NCBI RefSeq assembly: GCF_030816965.1
Contig: NZ_JAUSYQ010000002.1
Coordinates: 9,848,001 to 9,912,000 of the forward strand
Direction: 5' to 3'
Source of the DNA: Streptomyces canus
GTDB taxonomy: Bacteria; Actinomycetota; Actinomycetes; Streptomycetales; Streptomycetaceae
Length of the DNA stretch: 64,000 bases
Both the position numbers and the translations under genes were made by a program. Positions 43,110 to 52,272 of the stretch are shown one piece after another (the first letter of the stretch is position 1; each line of letters starts with the position of its first letter). Under the pieces are notes generated by a model. The model saw nothing but the letters and a program-made list of their open reading frames with translations. It ran no database searches and had not been told where the DNA came from.

Positions 43110-44621
43110 TCAGGGGACGAGCGGTTCGTAGTCGAACCAGTCGAAGTGGACCGTGCCGACGGCCGCGTACAGGCCGATGACCCGTCCGGTGAAGCCGCCG
43201 GCCACCTCGGTCGACAGGTAGCGGCCGTCGAGCTCGCCGAGAGAGGTGAAGGTGCCGTCCGGCTCCTCGATGCCGAGCGTGAGGAGGTCGGGACCGGTGC
43301 GGGGGCCCTTGGGAGGGGCGTCGGAGATCTGGAGGCGGAGGACCACGGGACCAGCGGGCACGGACCGTGATCCCACGACCGTGCGCAGCGTTCCGACACG
43401 GCTCAGGACCCGCACCTCGCCCTCGCCCGCCTCGATCTCGTAGTGGTGCTCCTCGTCCAGGCGGACGGCGAGGCCACCGCGCCCCTCGGCCGGGTCGATC
43501 AGGACCCGCACCCGGCAGGACAGGTGCTCCTGGCGACGGCCGACGAACACGACGTCCGGCTCGTCCAGGGAGTCGCCGCGGGCACGCAGGGTCAGGTGGC
43601 CGGACCGCTCCTTGGTGGTGCAGTAGCCGGCGGGACGGTCGCGTACCGAGATCCACTGCGGCCGCAGCTCGCTGAGGTCGAAGTCGTCCCGGACCTCCTC
43701 GGCGGGGCCGGGGACGAGCGGCCAGGCGGGCACGGGCAGGACGGACGGCACCTCGTCGACGACGGGCCAGTCGTCCACCCACCTCACCGGCGCGAGGAAG
43801 GTCTCGCGGCCCAGCACATGCCAGCCGGGGGTGCCGCCGCGTGGCCGGACACCGAGCAGCACCATCCACCAGGAGCCGTCAGGACCTTGGACCAGATCCG
43901 CGTGCCCGGTGTTCTGGACGGGGTGGTGGGTGCCGCGGTGGGTGAGGACCGGGTTGTCCGGGCACGGTTCGAAGGGGCCGTCGGGCGTGCGGCCGCGTGC
44001 GATCGAGACACCGTGACCGCGCTCGGTGCCGCCCTCCGCGATGAGGAGATACCAGTAGGCCCCGATGCGATACAGGTGCGGGGCTTCGGGGGCCATGGCA
44101 CCGGGGGTGCCGGCCCAGACCTTGTGCGGCGGCCCGAAGGTCTCCCCGGTGTACGGATCGATGCGGACCTGTGCGCCGCCGGCGGAGGTGCACCAGCAGG
44201 AGCCGTTCTCATCCCAGGCCAGGTCCGGGTCGATACCCGGAACCCCGGGCAGGCGGACGGGATCGGACCAGGGGCCGGCGGGGTCGGTGGCGGTGAACAG
44301 CATGGTGCCGCCGCCCTCGGTCACATGGGTGACGATCAGCCAGAAGCGGCCGTCGTGGTGGCGCAGGGTGGGAGCGTAAATGCCGCCGGACGACGGGGTG
44401 GCGGCGGTGAGGGCGAGCTGGCTCGGCCGGTCCAGGGCGTTGCCGAGCTGTGTCCAGTGGACCAGGTCGCGGCTGTGGAAGACCGGGATGGCGGGGAAGT
44501 ACTCGAAGCTGGAGCAGACGAGGTAGTAGTCGTCGCCGACGCGGCAGACGCTGGGGTCGGGGTGGAAGCCGGGGATGACGGGGTTGGCCACGGTGGCAGC
44601 CGCCCGCAGTTTCTCTGACAC
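43110..44621 (-). CDS. GH43 family glycoside hydrolase (arabinofuranosidase/xylosidase-type)
   Basis: The 503-residue protein has the five-bladed GH43 propeller: the general base Asp in PGFHPDPSV, the modulating Asp in GIDPDLAWDENG, and the acid Glu in APEAPHLYRIGAYWYLL. A C-terminal beta-sandwich (from about 320) is typical of the GH43 group with beta-xylosidase, galactosidase or arabinofuranosidase activity. No signal peptide is present, so it acts inside the cell on imported oligosaccharides. GTG 44621 follows GAAGGAA at 10 bases. GTG 44663 is an alternative, overlapped by a short upstream frame. Confidence 0.88.
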   Translation of the reverse strand: MSEKLRAAATVANPVIPGFHPDPSVCRVGDDYYLVCSSFEYFPAIPVFHSRDLVHWTQLGNALDRPSQLALTAATPSSGGIYAPTLRHHDGRFWLIVTHVTEGGGTMLFTATDPAGPWSDPVRLPGVPGIDPDLAWDENGSCWCTSAGGAQVRIDPYTGETFGPPHKVWAGTPGAMAPEAPHLYRIGAYWYLLIAEGGTERGHGVSIARGRTPDGPFEPCPDNPVLTHRGTHHPVQNTGHADLVQGPDGSWWMVLLGVRPRGGTPGWHVLGRETFLAPVRWVDDWPVVDEVPSVLPVPAWPLVPGPAEEVRDDFDLSELRPQWISVRDRPAGYCTTKERSGHLTLRARGDSLDEPDVVFVGRRQEHLSCRVRVLIDPAEGRGGLAVRLDEEHHYEIEAGEGEVRVLSRVGTLRTVVGSRSVPAGPVVLRLQISDAPPKGPRTGPDLLTLGIEEPDGTFTSLGELDGRYLSTEVAGGFTGRVIGLYAAVGTVHFDWFDYEPLVP

Positions 44622-44659
44622 TCGGTCAAGTTCCTTCGATATTGGGTGAGTCGGCGCGA

Positions 44660-44698
44660 TCACGGGGTCTCCGACGCCACGCGGGGTGCGCTGGTCAT
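44660..44698 (-). CDS. Possible 12-codon leader frame upstream of GH43
   Basis: ATG 44698 is preceded by GGAAGGGCAGCA and encodes MTSAPRVASETP before TGA. The TGA overlaps a GTG (44663) in the GH43 frame as GTGA. It may be a translated leader that couples GH43 to the GH42 message, or the true but frameshifted N-terminus of GH43. It has no known relatives that I recognise. Confidence 0.3.
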   Translation of the reverse strand: MTSAPRVASETP

Positions 44699-44736
44699 TG
44701 CTGCCCTTCCGAAGAGAGGGAGGGGGAGGACCGTGC

Positions 44737-46722
44737 TCAGGCGATACGGAGTACGGCGCTGCCGCCGGCGGCCAGTTCGGTGACCGTGCCGCCCGTGAGC
44801 AGGTCGTGGGCGGGCTCGGGCAGGGGCACTGGCTCGGCGCCGTGGTTGATCAGGAAGCGCCAGCGGCGGCCGTCCGCGGTGTGCCGGGTGACGGCCTCGA
44901 CCTGCGGGGGCAGCCCCGGCGTCTCGCGGCCCATTCCGGTCTCGTCGAGCAGCCGGGCGACCAGTGCGCCGTAGCCGGCGTCGTCGAGGCGGGTCGAGAG
45001 ATACCAGCCGTGCCCGGTGCCGAAGGCGTTCCGGGTCACCGCCGGGCTGCCCGCGAGCATCCCGTGGGTGTAGGTGGCGAGCGTCTCGGCGCTCTCGGCG
45101 TGCAGGGACTCGCTCCAGGCGGTGCCCTGCGTGCCGTCCGACAAGGTGATCCGCTCGTCGCGCCGCAGCGGCCGGTACTCCTCGACCCGGATGCCCAGCG
45201 CCTCGCGCAGGGGAGCGGCGGGATAGCCGCCGAGGCGGGCGTGAAGGCGGTCGTCCACGGAGCCGCTCGCGTGCTGGACGAGGAGTGTTCCGCCTCCCGC
45301 GACGTAGCGGCGCAGGTTCTCTGCGGATCCGTCGGAGAGCAGGAAAAGGGCCGGGGCGATGACGAGCGGGTAGCGGCTCAACTCGTGTTCGGGGTGAGCG
45401 AAGTCGACCGTGACTCCTGAGTCCCACAGCGTGCGGTGGGCCCGGGCGAGTGCCGCGTGGTAGTCGAGCTCTGTGGAGGGCAGGCCGTCCACACCGAGTG
45501 CCCACCAGGCGTCCGGGTCGTGCAGGACGGCGACCGGCGCGGAGACCGTCGATCCCGCCAGCTCGCCGAGACGGGCGACCGCCTCTCCGGTCTGTGCGAC
45601 CTCGCGGAAGATCCGGCTGCCGGGTCCTGCGTGCGGCACCATCGCCGAGTGCCAGGTCTCGGCGCCGGCCCGGGACTGCCGCCACTGGAAGAAGAGGGCG
45701 CCCTCCGAACCGCGCGCGATGTGACCGAGGGTGTGGCGCAGGATGTCCCCCGGCTCCTTGGCGAGGACCCGGTCGCCGTCGTAGACGGTGCTGGTGCCCT
45801 GCTCCATCAGCAGCCATGGACGGCCGCCGCCCAGGGAGCGGGCGCGGTCCGCGTGGAAGGCGACGTCGGCGGCGGCGGCCAGGCCGGGTGCGCTGGGGTA
45901 CTGGTCGCAGGTGACCACGTCGAGTTCACGGGCGAGGGCCCACAGGTCGACGTTCTGGTACGCGGGCAGCATCAGGTTGGTCGTCACCGGCCGGTCGCTG
46001 TGTGCGCGGATCGCGTCCCGCTGCTCGCAGTACGCGGCGGTGACCTCGTCGGCCCAGAAGCGACGGAAGTCCAGCTCCTGGCCGGGGTTCTTGTGCCAGT
46101 TCGTGGCACGCGGCGGCAGCACCTGTTCCCAGGAGGTGTAGTGCTGGCTCCAGAAGGCCGTTCCCCAGGCCTCGTTGAGGGCGTCCAGCGAGCCGTGGCG
46201 GGCGCGCAGCCACACCCGGAAGGAGGCCGCGGTGTGGTCGCAGTAGCACAGAGTGGCGTACTCGTTGTGCACGTGCCACAGCACGAGGGCCGGGTGGTCG
46301 CCGTAGCGTTCGGCGAGCACCGCGGCGATCCGGCGGGCCGCGTTCCGGTAGGCGGGTGCGGTGAGACAGTACGTGTCCCGGCTGCCGTGGACGAGACGGG
46401 TGCCGTCGGGCTGGACCATCAGTGCGTCCGGGTGGGCCAGGGTGAACCAGGGCGGTGGGGAGGCGGTGGGGGTGGCCAGGTCCACGGCGACCCCGTTCGC
46501 GTGGAGCCGGTCGAGGTGGGCGTCCAGCCAGGCGAAGTCGTAGCGCCCCTCCTCCGGTTCCAGCAGGGCCCAGGAGAAGACGCCGACGGTGGCCAGGTTG
46601 ACCCTGGCCCGGCACATCAGCTCGTCGTCCTCCTTCCAGACCGCTTCGTCCCACTGCTCGGGGTTGTAGTCACCGCCGAAGGCGAGTCCGCCCAGGCGGT
46701 CGGTGATGCTGCGCGAGGTCAT
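44737..46722 (-). CDS. GH42 beta-galactosidase
   Basis: The 661-residue protein has the complete GH42 layout: GGDYNPEQW at residues 16-24, acid/base Glu154 in WHVHNEY, nucleophile Glu307 in LLMEQGTS, FFQWRQSRAGAE, then trimerisation and beta-sandwich domains. CYCDHTAASF provides zinc-site Cys residues. No signal peptide is present, so the enzyme is cytosolic. ATG 46722 follows GAAGGAG. It is the first gene of a minus-strand operon with GH43 and GH5, and a perfect palindrome lies at 46755-46768 upstream. Confidence 0.93.
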   Translation of the reverse strand: MTSRSITDRLGGLAFGGDYNPEQWDEAVWKEDDELMCRARVNLATVGVFSWALLEPEEGRYDFAWLDAHLDRLHANGVAVDLATPTASPPPWFTLAHPDALMVQPDGTRLVHGSRDTYCLTAPAYRNAARRIAAVLAERYGDHPALVLWHVHNEYATLCYCDHTAASFRVWLRARHGSLDALNEAWGTAFWSQHYTSWEQVLPPRATNWHKNPGQELDFRRFWADEVTAAYCEQRDAIRAHSDRPVTTNLMLPAYQNVDLWALARELDVVTCDQYPSAPGLAAAADVAFHADRARSLGGGRPWLLMEQGTSTVYDGDRVLAKEPGDILRHTLGHIARGSEGALFFQWRQSRAGAETWHSAMVPHAGPGSRIFREVAQTGEAVARLGELAGSTVSAPVAVLHDPDAWWALGVDGLPSTELDYHAALARAHRTLWDSGVTVDFAHPEHELSRYPLVIAPALFLLSDGSAENLRRYVAGGGTLLVQHASGSVDDRLHARLGGYPAAPLREALGIRVEEYRPLRRDERITLSDGTQGTAWSESLHAESAETLATYTHGMLAGSPAVTRNAFGTGHGWYLSTRLDDAGYGALVARLLDETGMGRETPGLPPQVEAVTRHTADGRRWRFLINHGAEPVPLPEPAHDLLTGGTVTELAAGGSAVLRIA

Positions 46723-46754
46723 GGCTGCTCCTTCGGAACAGGGCACTTGGAGGA

Positions 46755-46768
46755 GTCAGTGCACTGAC
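46755..46768. promoter_or_regulatory. 14-bp perfect palindrome upstream of GH42 (operator candidate)
   Basis: GTCAGTGCACTGAC lies 33 bp before the GH42 ATG. It is followed by GTACCGTCAC, a partial third half-site. The position suits a repressor site overlapping the transcription start. Confidence 0.5.
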
Positions 46769-46919
46769 GTACCGTCACCTGGGGTGTGAGCAGGGCTTGT
46801 TCGTCATCCGGCTACGCTCCCTGCGGCGCGGTGGTGAGGGCAGGAGTGTTGCTGCTCGGCCGATTGCGCCAGGCAGGGGACGACGACCGAGGCGTCCTCG
46901 GGCACGAGAAGGAGTTCCC

Positions 46920-47253
46920 CGGCGGTGGCACGGTGCCCCGCAGGGGGGCCGCGGTGTACCTGCGGCCCTTTCCCTGGGGCGCCGGAGACGGTGGTGGGGC
47001 GGTCGGACGGGTGGCGGAGGAAGCCGGGGGCGGTGGCCAGATCAGGGCCGTTCGACACCGAGGGCATGTCCGGCGTGACGGAGGCCCTGGGTACGTGGAC
47101 GGGCAGCGCCTTCCGCAGGCCTGACGCGGCGTGGGTCCTGGTCTGCTGTTGCTCGCCGGTTCCGCGGGCCGACAGGCGCCGGGCCATCGCAGCGGCGTCG
47201 GCGACGGCGGCCGTTGTGCCGACGAAGCCTCTCCGGTTCAACTCGTTGGTCAT
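46920..47253 (-). pseudogene. N-terminal remnant of an extracellular solute-binding protein
   Basis: From ATG 47253 the frame reads MTNELNRRGFVGTTAAVADA, a twin-Arg-type signal sequence. It continues GLRKALPVHVPRASVTPDMP and TTVSGAPGKGPQV, the start of sugar-ABC solute-binding proteins of the type KALPAYVP...PAVPGKGG. The remaining three quarters are absent. It is divergent from a decayed GH3 gene. Two GAAGCGCTTC operators lie in front of it. 46804-46919 has no recognisable gene. Confidence 0.5.
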
Positions 47254-47289
47254 GACGCGGCGCTTCCCATCGGCGGACCGAAGCGCGTC

Positions 47290-47299
47290 GAAGCGCTTC
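47290..47299. promoter_or_regulatory. LacI-type operator GAAGCGCTTC, copy 1
   Basis: The palindrome GAAGCGCTTC sits in TCGAAGCGCTTCA, 37 bp upstream of the start of the decayed solute-binding protein gene. The CG-centred form and flanks fit LacI-family repressors. A second copy is at 47411. Confidence 0.6.
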
Positions 47300-47410
47300 A
47301 CCTGGCGGGGAACGTTAATGACATGTTTCTCGCCAAACAAGAGGAGCAACGCCAAGAAACTTTCATATTGCCTGGCCGTTGACGCCTCTCACGGGGCCGA
47401 TGGTCTCGTC

Positions 47411-47420
47411 GAAGCGCTTC
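47411..47420. promoter_or_regulatory. LacI-type operator GAAGCGCTTC, copy 2
   Basis: This identical palindrome, with the same TC-GAAGCGCTTC-A flanks, lies about 70 bp before the decayed GH3 start. Two operators in a divergent promoter region suggest that both dead genes were under one LacI-type regulator. Confidence 0.6.
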
Positions 47421-47475
47421 AATAATCTCGAACCGGGCTGCTCAGGGGACTCCTCGTGGGTTCTCTCCCCTCGCG

Positions 47476-47845
47476 CTGCCGATGGGCAAGCGGGCCGACG
47501 ATCTGCTCGGGCGGCTCACCTTCGACGAGCGGATCAAGCTTCCGCACCCCATGCGCGCCGACCGTCGAGCGCCTCGGCGCCGCCGCTTTCCGTACGGCAC
47601 GGAGGCGCGGGCGGGTTGTCCCGGCTCAGTCAGGCGACCGTCTTCCCAAGGGCCGCGAGGGCCGAGGGCCGTTGGCTGTGAGGGGGGGGCGCGAGCGGGG
47701 ACGAGGGCCTCGTGCGCGAGGTCGCCGGCGCCGCGTCGGCCGGAATGCGGGCCCTCCACTCCCACCGCCCGACGGTGAACGGCCTCTGTGCCATGCCCGC
47801 GATTCCGCTACACCGCGATGCCGGCCTGTCCGACGTCATCCGTGT
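47476..47845 (+). pseudogene. Multiply frameshifted GH3 beta-glucosidase remnant
   Basis: Pieces of a GH3 N-terminus appear in order but in three frames. RADDLLGRLTFDERIKLPH is at 47488, VERLGAAAFRT near 47567, YGTEA near 47595, GLSRLSQATVFPRA near 47620, and LVREVAGAASAGMRALHSHRP near 47710, followed by PAIPLHRDAG. The catalytic domain is otherwise absent. The LacI-type operator at 47411 lies in front. Confidence 0.6.
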
Positions 47846-48286
47846 CGAGGCGGGAGCAGCCCGCGAGGACACCGGGTCGGGAGAGGCATGTCCGAGGGCC
47901 GGGCCGGCGGACCGGTTGCCGAACGAGATCGCCGTACCGGTTACTTGCAGCCACTGCAGCTGGACGAGGTGACCGCCGATCGACCAGAACAGCGCAGTTC
48001 AGCAGAGGAGTGCCGACTGCGGCACAGCTGGACACCTCCTGATGCCACGCGCTCCTCGTGCTCAGGGCGAGGAGAGCGCGCCGCACTCTGTCTACGCAGT
48101 CAGAACCGACGCGTCAAGGCTTTCGACGGACTCGGGTCTCTCGCTCGGCCAAGGGCTCGGCGACGCCTGCGCAAGGGTTACGAATCTGTTTCGGGAGCTT
48201 GACGGCCGCCGTATGACTGCGTAGACATGGCAGCGCAGTCAGACGAACACCGGCACCACCACCGGTCACGATCATCTGGAGCCACC
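47846..48286. other. Non-coding stretch before LacI gene
   Basis: No gene is recognisable here on either strand. It separates the GH3 remnant from the LacI regulator and must contain the LacI promoter; AGCTTGAC at 48196 and TAGACAT near 48224 are possible promoter hexamers. Confidence 0.4.
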
Positions 48287-49423
48287 ATGAGGCGAGGCAC
48301 AGGGCGGGGCGGCAGTTCCGGTGCACCGCGCAGTGTGGATGTGGCCCAGCTGGCGGGTGTCTCCCAGAAGACCGTGTCCCGGGTCTACAACGACGAGCCG
48401 TACGTCTCCGCCGAAGTGCGCCGACGCGTCCTGGAAGCCGGTGAGGAACTCGGCTACCGGCTGAACAACGCCGCCCGGGCACTGGCCTCCGGGCGTACGC
48501 GGTCCATCGGCGTGGTGACGCTCGGCACCGCCCTGTACGGACCCGCCTCACTGATCATGGGGGTCGAACGTGCCGTACGGGACACGGGATACGCCCTTCG
48601 CGTGGTCAACACCCTGGAAGGCGACCCGACGGGCGTCGCCGGTGCCGTCGACTCACTCCTGGAGCAGGGCGTCGACGGCATCGTCATCTCCGAGCCGATC
48701 GACGACGGACACGGTGACGACCTCTCCGCCCGCGTCGACGTACCGGTCCTCGTCCTCGGGGCGCCACCCCTGTCCATGCCGAGGACGCTGGCCGCGGGCG
48801 TCGGCGCCGATCTGATGGCGCGTACGGCGACCGAGCACCTGCTGGAACTCGGACACGACACCGTCCACCATCTCGCCGGTCCGTGGCGGTGGTACGCCGC
48901 CCGGGACCGCCTGGAGGGCTGGCGGTCCACGCTCGCCGCGCACGACAGGGCGATACCCCGCGTCGTCGAGGGCGACTGGTCTGCCTCCAGCGGCTACACG
49001 GCGGGCCGCGAGCTGGCCCGCGACCCCGACATGACCGCGGTGTTCGCCGCCAACGACGACATGGCGATCGGTCTCATCCGCGCACTGACAGAAGCCGGCA
49101 GACGGGTGCCGGAGGACGTCAGCGTCGTGGGTTTCGACGACATCCCCGTCGCCGCCTATGTGACTCCCCCTCTCACCACGATGCGCCAGCCCTTCGACAC
49201 CGTGGCACAGGAGGGGCTCAAACGCCTCGTGCACTCCATCGAGAACCCGGACGCGCCACCCCTGTCGGCCGGTGAACCACCCGTCGACCTCGTGGTCCGC
49301 GCCTCGACCGGGCCCCCGCCGCCGACCCGGACGATCCCGGGCCGAGATCGGGCCCTGGCCTCTTCTCCGAGTGGAAGCCGCACCGGCCCACCCCGGGACG
49401 GAGGTGCATCCACGTACCACTGA
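48287..49423 (+). CDS. LacI family transcriptional regulator
   Basis: The 378-residue protein has the helix-turn-helix VDVAQLAGVSQKTVSRVYND, the hinge LNNAARALASGRTRSIGVV and a periplasmic-binding-like effector domain (VFAANDDMAIGLIRAL, VSVVGFDDIPVAAYVTPPLTT). ATG 48287 is used because TGGAG lies 6 bases upstream; ATG 48227 lacks a site. It sits next to the sugar ABC operon and probably represses it and the glycosidase genes in the absence of a galactose- or arabinose-containing inducer. The C-terminal tail from about 350 is low-complexity. Confidence 0.93.
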   Translation: MRRGTGRGGSSGAPRSVDVAQLAGVSQKTVSRVYNDEPYVSAEVRRRVLEAGEELGYRLNNAARALASGRTRSIGVVTLGTALYGPASLIMGVERAVRDTGYALRVVNTLEGDPTGVAGAVDSLLEQGVDGIVISEPIDDGHGDDLSARVDVPVLVLGAPPLSMPRTLAAGVGADLMARTATEHLLELGHDTVHHLAGPWRWYAARDRLEGWRSTLAAHDRAIPRVVEGDWSASSGYTAGRELARDPDMTAVFAANDDMAIGLIRALTEAGRRVPEDVSVVGFDDIPVAAYVTPPLTTMRQPFDTVAQEGLKRLVHSIENPDAPPLSAGEPPVDLVVRASTGPPPPTRTIPGRDRALASSPSGSRTGPPRDGGASTYH

Positions 49424-49433
49424 TCAAGACCGA

Positions 49434-49462
49434 CCGGCCCGAGGAACAGCGTTCCCGGCCGG
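49434..49462. terminator. Possible terminator after LacI
   Basis: CCGGCC (49434) and GGAAC (49443) pair with GTTCC (49451) and GGCCGG (49457), making a stepped hairpin with an AGC loop just after the LacI stop. The rest of 49463-49748 has no gene and should contain the promoter of the ABC operon. Confidence 0.4.
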
Positions 49463-49748
49463 ACACGTAACCGTGAGGCGAGCCGCCGTATCGGTCCTGT
49501 TCCCGCCGGCCTCGTTCACCCGCCTCGCACCCCCGGACAGCTCGTCACACCGACGACGCCACTCGTCCTCCCTCCGAGCGGCAGCCACTGAGCAACCTCG
49601 CCGCCGCAGCTCTCCGCTCCACCCGTAACCCTCCCGTCCACGGGTCTCTCTCCGCAGCACGTGGAACACCCCGGGCGGCGTCCGCGAAGACGCGCACCCG
49701 TGCCATGTCGACCTCCGTGTCCTGGCCGTCGCGTCCGAGCTTCCTGTC

Positions 49749-49781
49749 TTCCTCATCACCCTCCATTCCTCATCACCCTCC
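49749..49781 (+). repeat. Tandem repeat TTCCTCATCACCCTCC x2
   Basis: Two exact 16-base copies (49749-49764 and 49766-49781) separated by one base lie about 55-85 bp before the solute-binding protein start. They may be regulator half-sites or a slippage duplication. Confidence 0.7.
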
Positions 49782-49835
49782 TTTCGCACGCCCGTGCTCG
49801 GCGTGCCATTCCTCAGCCATCGGCGGGAGTTCGTC

Positions 49836-51230
49836 ATGCGCAGATCCAACTCCACCCCCAGTCAGTCCCAGATGAGCCGTCGGCTCCTGCTCACCGCCGC
49901 GGGAGCGGTCTCGTTGGGTGCCGCTCTGTCCGCCTGCGGCGGCGGTGACGGCGGTGGTTCCGCCTCCTCGTCCTCGAAGCCGGTCAGCCAGGCCGACATC
50001 GACACGGCGATGAAGAAGCCGACCGAGCTGACGTTCTGGACGTGGGTTCCGGACATCGATCAGGAGGTCGCGCTCTTCGAGAAGAAGTACCCGGCGATCA
50101 AGGTCAAGGTCGTCAACGCGGGCCAGGGCGTGCAGCACTACACGAAGCTGCGCACGGCGATCAAGGCCGGCAGCGGCGCTCCGGACGTGGCGCAGATGGA
50201 GTACCAGGCCATTCCCACGTTCACGATCACGGACAGCCTCCTGGACCTGAACCCGTACGGCGCGGCCAAGCTGAAGGACACCTTCGTCGACTGGACCTGG
50301 GGACAGGTCAGCGGCCCCAAGGGCGAGATCTGGGCGATCCCGCAGGACACCGGTCCGATGGGCATGCTGTACCGGGCGGACATCTTCGAGAAGCACGGCA
50401 TCGAGCCGCCGAAGACCTGGGACGACTTCGCCGCCGCGGCACGCAAGCTGCACAAGGCCGACCCGGAGGTCTACCTGACCAACCTGGCCGGGAACGAGGC
50501 GGCCGCCTGGCACGGACTGCTCTGGCAGGCGGGCGCCAAGCCCTACGCGACCTCAGGCAAGGGCAACGTCTCCATCGACGTCGACGACACGATCTCCAAG
50601 AAGCTCGCCACCTACTGGGGCGGCCTGGCCCAGGAGGGTGTCATCGGCGTCGAGCCGGACTTCACCGACGCCTGGTTCTCCGCGCTCAACAAGGGCAAGT
50701 ACGCCACCTGGATCACCGCTGCCTGGGGGCCGGTCTTCCTCGCCGGCTCGGCCAAGTCCACCGCGGGCAAGTGGCGGGCCGCCCCGCTGCCGCAGTGGGA
50801 CACGTCGAAGCCGAGTTCGGGCAACTGGGGCGGTTCGACCAGCGCGGTCATCAAGCAGAGCAAGAACCCGATCGCGGCCGCCGTGTTCGCGCAGTTCCTC
50901 AACAGCGACCCGGCCAGCGCGAAACTGTTCAACACCAAGCAGTCGTTCTTCCCGGCGACGAAACCACTGCTCGAGGACCCGTCCTTCACCGGTGCCGCGG
51001 CCCCCTTCTACGGCGGACAGAAGGTCAACCAGGCGTTCGCCGACATCGGTGAGACGGTGAGCCCCGACTTCCAGTGGCCGCCGTTCCTCGACCAGGCCGT
51101 CACCGACTGGACCGAGACCGTGGGCACGGCCCTCACCAGGAAGAAGGACGCCGTCGCCGCGCTCGACGCGTGGCAGTCACGGCTCACCACCTACGCCAAG
51201 GCCCAGGGCTTCACCGTCAAAGCCCCGTGA
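49836..51230 (+). CDS. Sugar ABC transporter substrate-binding lipoprotein (CUT1 type)
   Basis: The 464-residue protein starts RRLLLTAAGAVSLGAALSAC, with the lipobox LSAC and Cys near residue 35, then a Gly/Ser-rich linker. The body fits family 1 solute-binding proteins (TFWTWVPDIDQEVALFEKKY, KAGSGAPDVAQMEY, GNWGGSTSAVIKQSKNP). ATG 49836 follows GGGAG. It is the first gene of an operon with two permeases and a GH42 enzyme, so it probably binds galacto- or arabino-oligosaccharides. Confidence 0.92.
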   Translation: MRRSNSTPSQSQMSRRLLLTAAGAVSLGAALSACGGGDGGGSASSSSKPVSQADIDTAMKKPTELTFWTWVPDIDQEVALFEKKYPAIKVKVVNAGQGVQHYTKLRTAIKAGSGAPDVAQMEYQAIPTFTITDSLLDLNPYGAAKLKDTFVDWTWGQVSGPKGEIWAIPQDTGPMGMLYRADIFEKHGIEPPKTWDDFAAAARKLHKADPEVYLTNLAGNEAAAWHGLLWQAGAKPYATSGKGNVSIDVDDTISKKLATYWGGLAQEGVIGVEPDFTDAWFSALNKGKYATWITAAWGPVFLAGSAKSTAGKWRAAPLPQWDTSKPSSGNWGGSTSAVIKQSKNPIAAAVFAQFLNSDPASAKLFNTKQSFFPATKPLLEDPSFTGAAAPFYGGQKVNQAFADIGETVSPDFQWPPFLDQAVTDWTETVGTALTRKKDAVAALDAWQSRLTTYAKAQGFTVKAP

Positions 51231-51330
51231 TGTCCGGCGGGTCCCGTGCCGACGCCCTCCGGCAGCGACGCGGGACCCGCGCCCGGCCGGTCCTTCCAGG
51301 GAGGCCGGCCCCTTCCACCAGAAAGGCCCG

Positions 51331-52272
51331 ATGATGACTGCCACGACCGTGGCCTCCACCGAGGAGCCGCGCCGAGCGGGGCCGAGGCGACGCCCCCGCG
51401 GTGGCCTGCGTCAAGGTGCGGCAGGTCCCCTGTTCGTCGCACCGTTCATGGTGCTGTTCCTGCTGATGTTCCTCGCCCCGCTCGGCTACGCCGCCTACCT
51501 CAGCCTGTTCCGGGAAAAGCTCATCGGCGGCAACGCGTTCGTCGGGCTGGACAACTACGTGACAGCCCTGAAGGATCCGCTCCTGCGCCAAGGAGTCACG
51601 CGGGTCGCGACGTTCCTCGTGATCCAGGTCCCGCTGATGCTCCTGCTGGCTCTGGCCTTCGCTCTCGCGCTCGACAGCGGCCTGTTGCGGCTCGCACGGG
51701 TGATCCGCCTGGGCATCTTCGTGCCCTACGCCGTCCCGAGTGTCGTCGCCACCCTGATGTGGGGCTACCTCTACGGTCCGGACTTCGGGCCGTTCGCCCA
51801 GCTGAGCGAGAAACTCGGCCTGCCGGCCCCGCACTTCCTCGGCGACGGATGGATGCCGGTAAGCCTGGCGAACATCGTGACCTGGGAGTTCGTCGGCTAC
51901 AACATGATCATCCTGTACGCGGCTCTGCGGACCGTCCCCCAGGAGCTGTACGAGGCGGCGGCGATGGACGGCGCCGGCGCCTGGCGGACCGCCTGGTCCA
52001 TCAAGCTCCCCGCCCTGCGCCCCGCGCTGCTCCTCACTCTGCTGTTCTCCGTGATCGGCAGCTTCCAGCTGTTCAACGAGCCGAAACTGCTGCAGCCCGT
52101 CGCGCCCGACGTCATCGACAACGCCTACACCGCGAACCTCTACGCCTACTCCCTCGCGTTCACCGGTCAGCAGGTCAACTACTCGGCCGCGGTGTCCTTC
52201 TTCCTGGGCCTGGTCATCGTGATCTTCTCCTACGCCGTCCTGTTCATCGCGAACCGCAGGAGGACCTCGTGA
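51331..52272 (+). CDS. Sugar ABC transporter permease (MalF type)
   Basis: The 313-residue protein has six predicted membrane helices and the EAA-loop motif EAAAMDGAGAWRTAWSIKLP near residue 208. A GAAAGG ribosome binding site precedes ATG 51331. Its stop overlaps the next start (GTGA). It is the first of a two-permease importer. Confidence 0.92.
   Translation: MMTATTVASTEEPRRAGPRRRPRGGLRQGAAGPLFVAPFMVLFLLMFLAPLGYAAYLSLFREKLIGGNAFVGLDNYVTALKDPLLRQGVTRVATFLVIQVPLMLLLALAFALALDSGLLRLARVIRLGIFVPYAVPSVVATLMWGYLYGPDFGPFAQLSEKLGLPAPHFLGDGWMPVSLANIVTWEFVGYNMIILYAALRTVPQELYEAAAMDGAGAWRTAWSIKLPALRPALLLTLLFSVIGSFQLFNEPKLLQPVAPDVIDNAYTANLYAYSLAFTGQQVNYSAAVSFFLGLVIVIFSYAVLFIANRRRTS

Noticed and set aside
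49424..49835. Possible small genes upstream of the solute-binding protein
   Set aside because: Open frames on both strands show only basic, low-complexity translation; the region is better explained as terminator and promoter.
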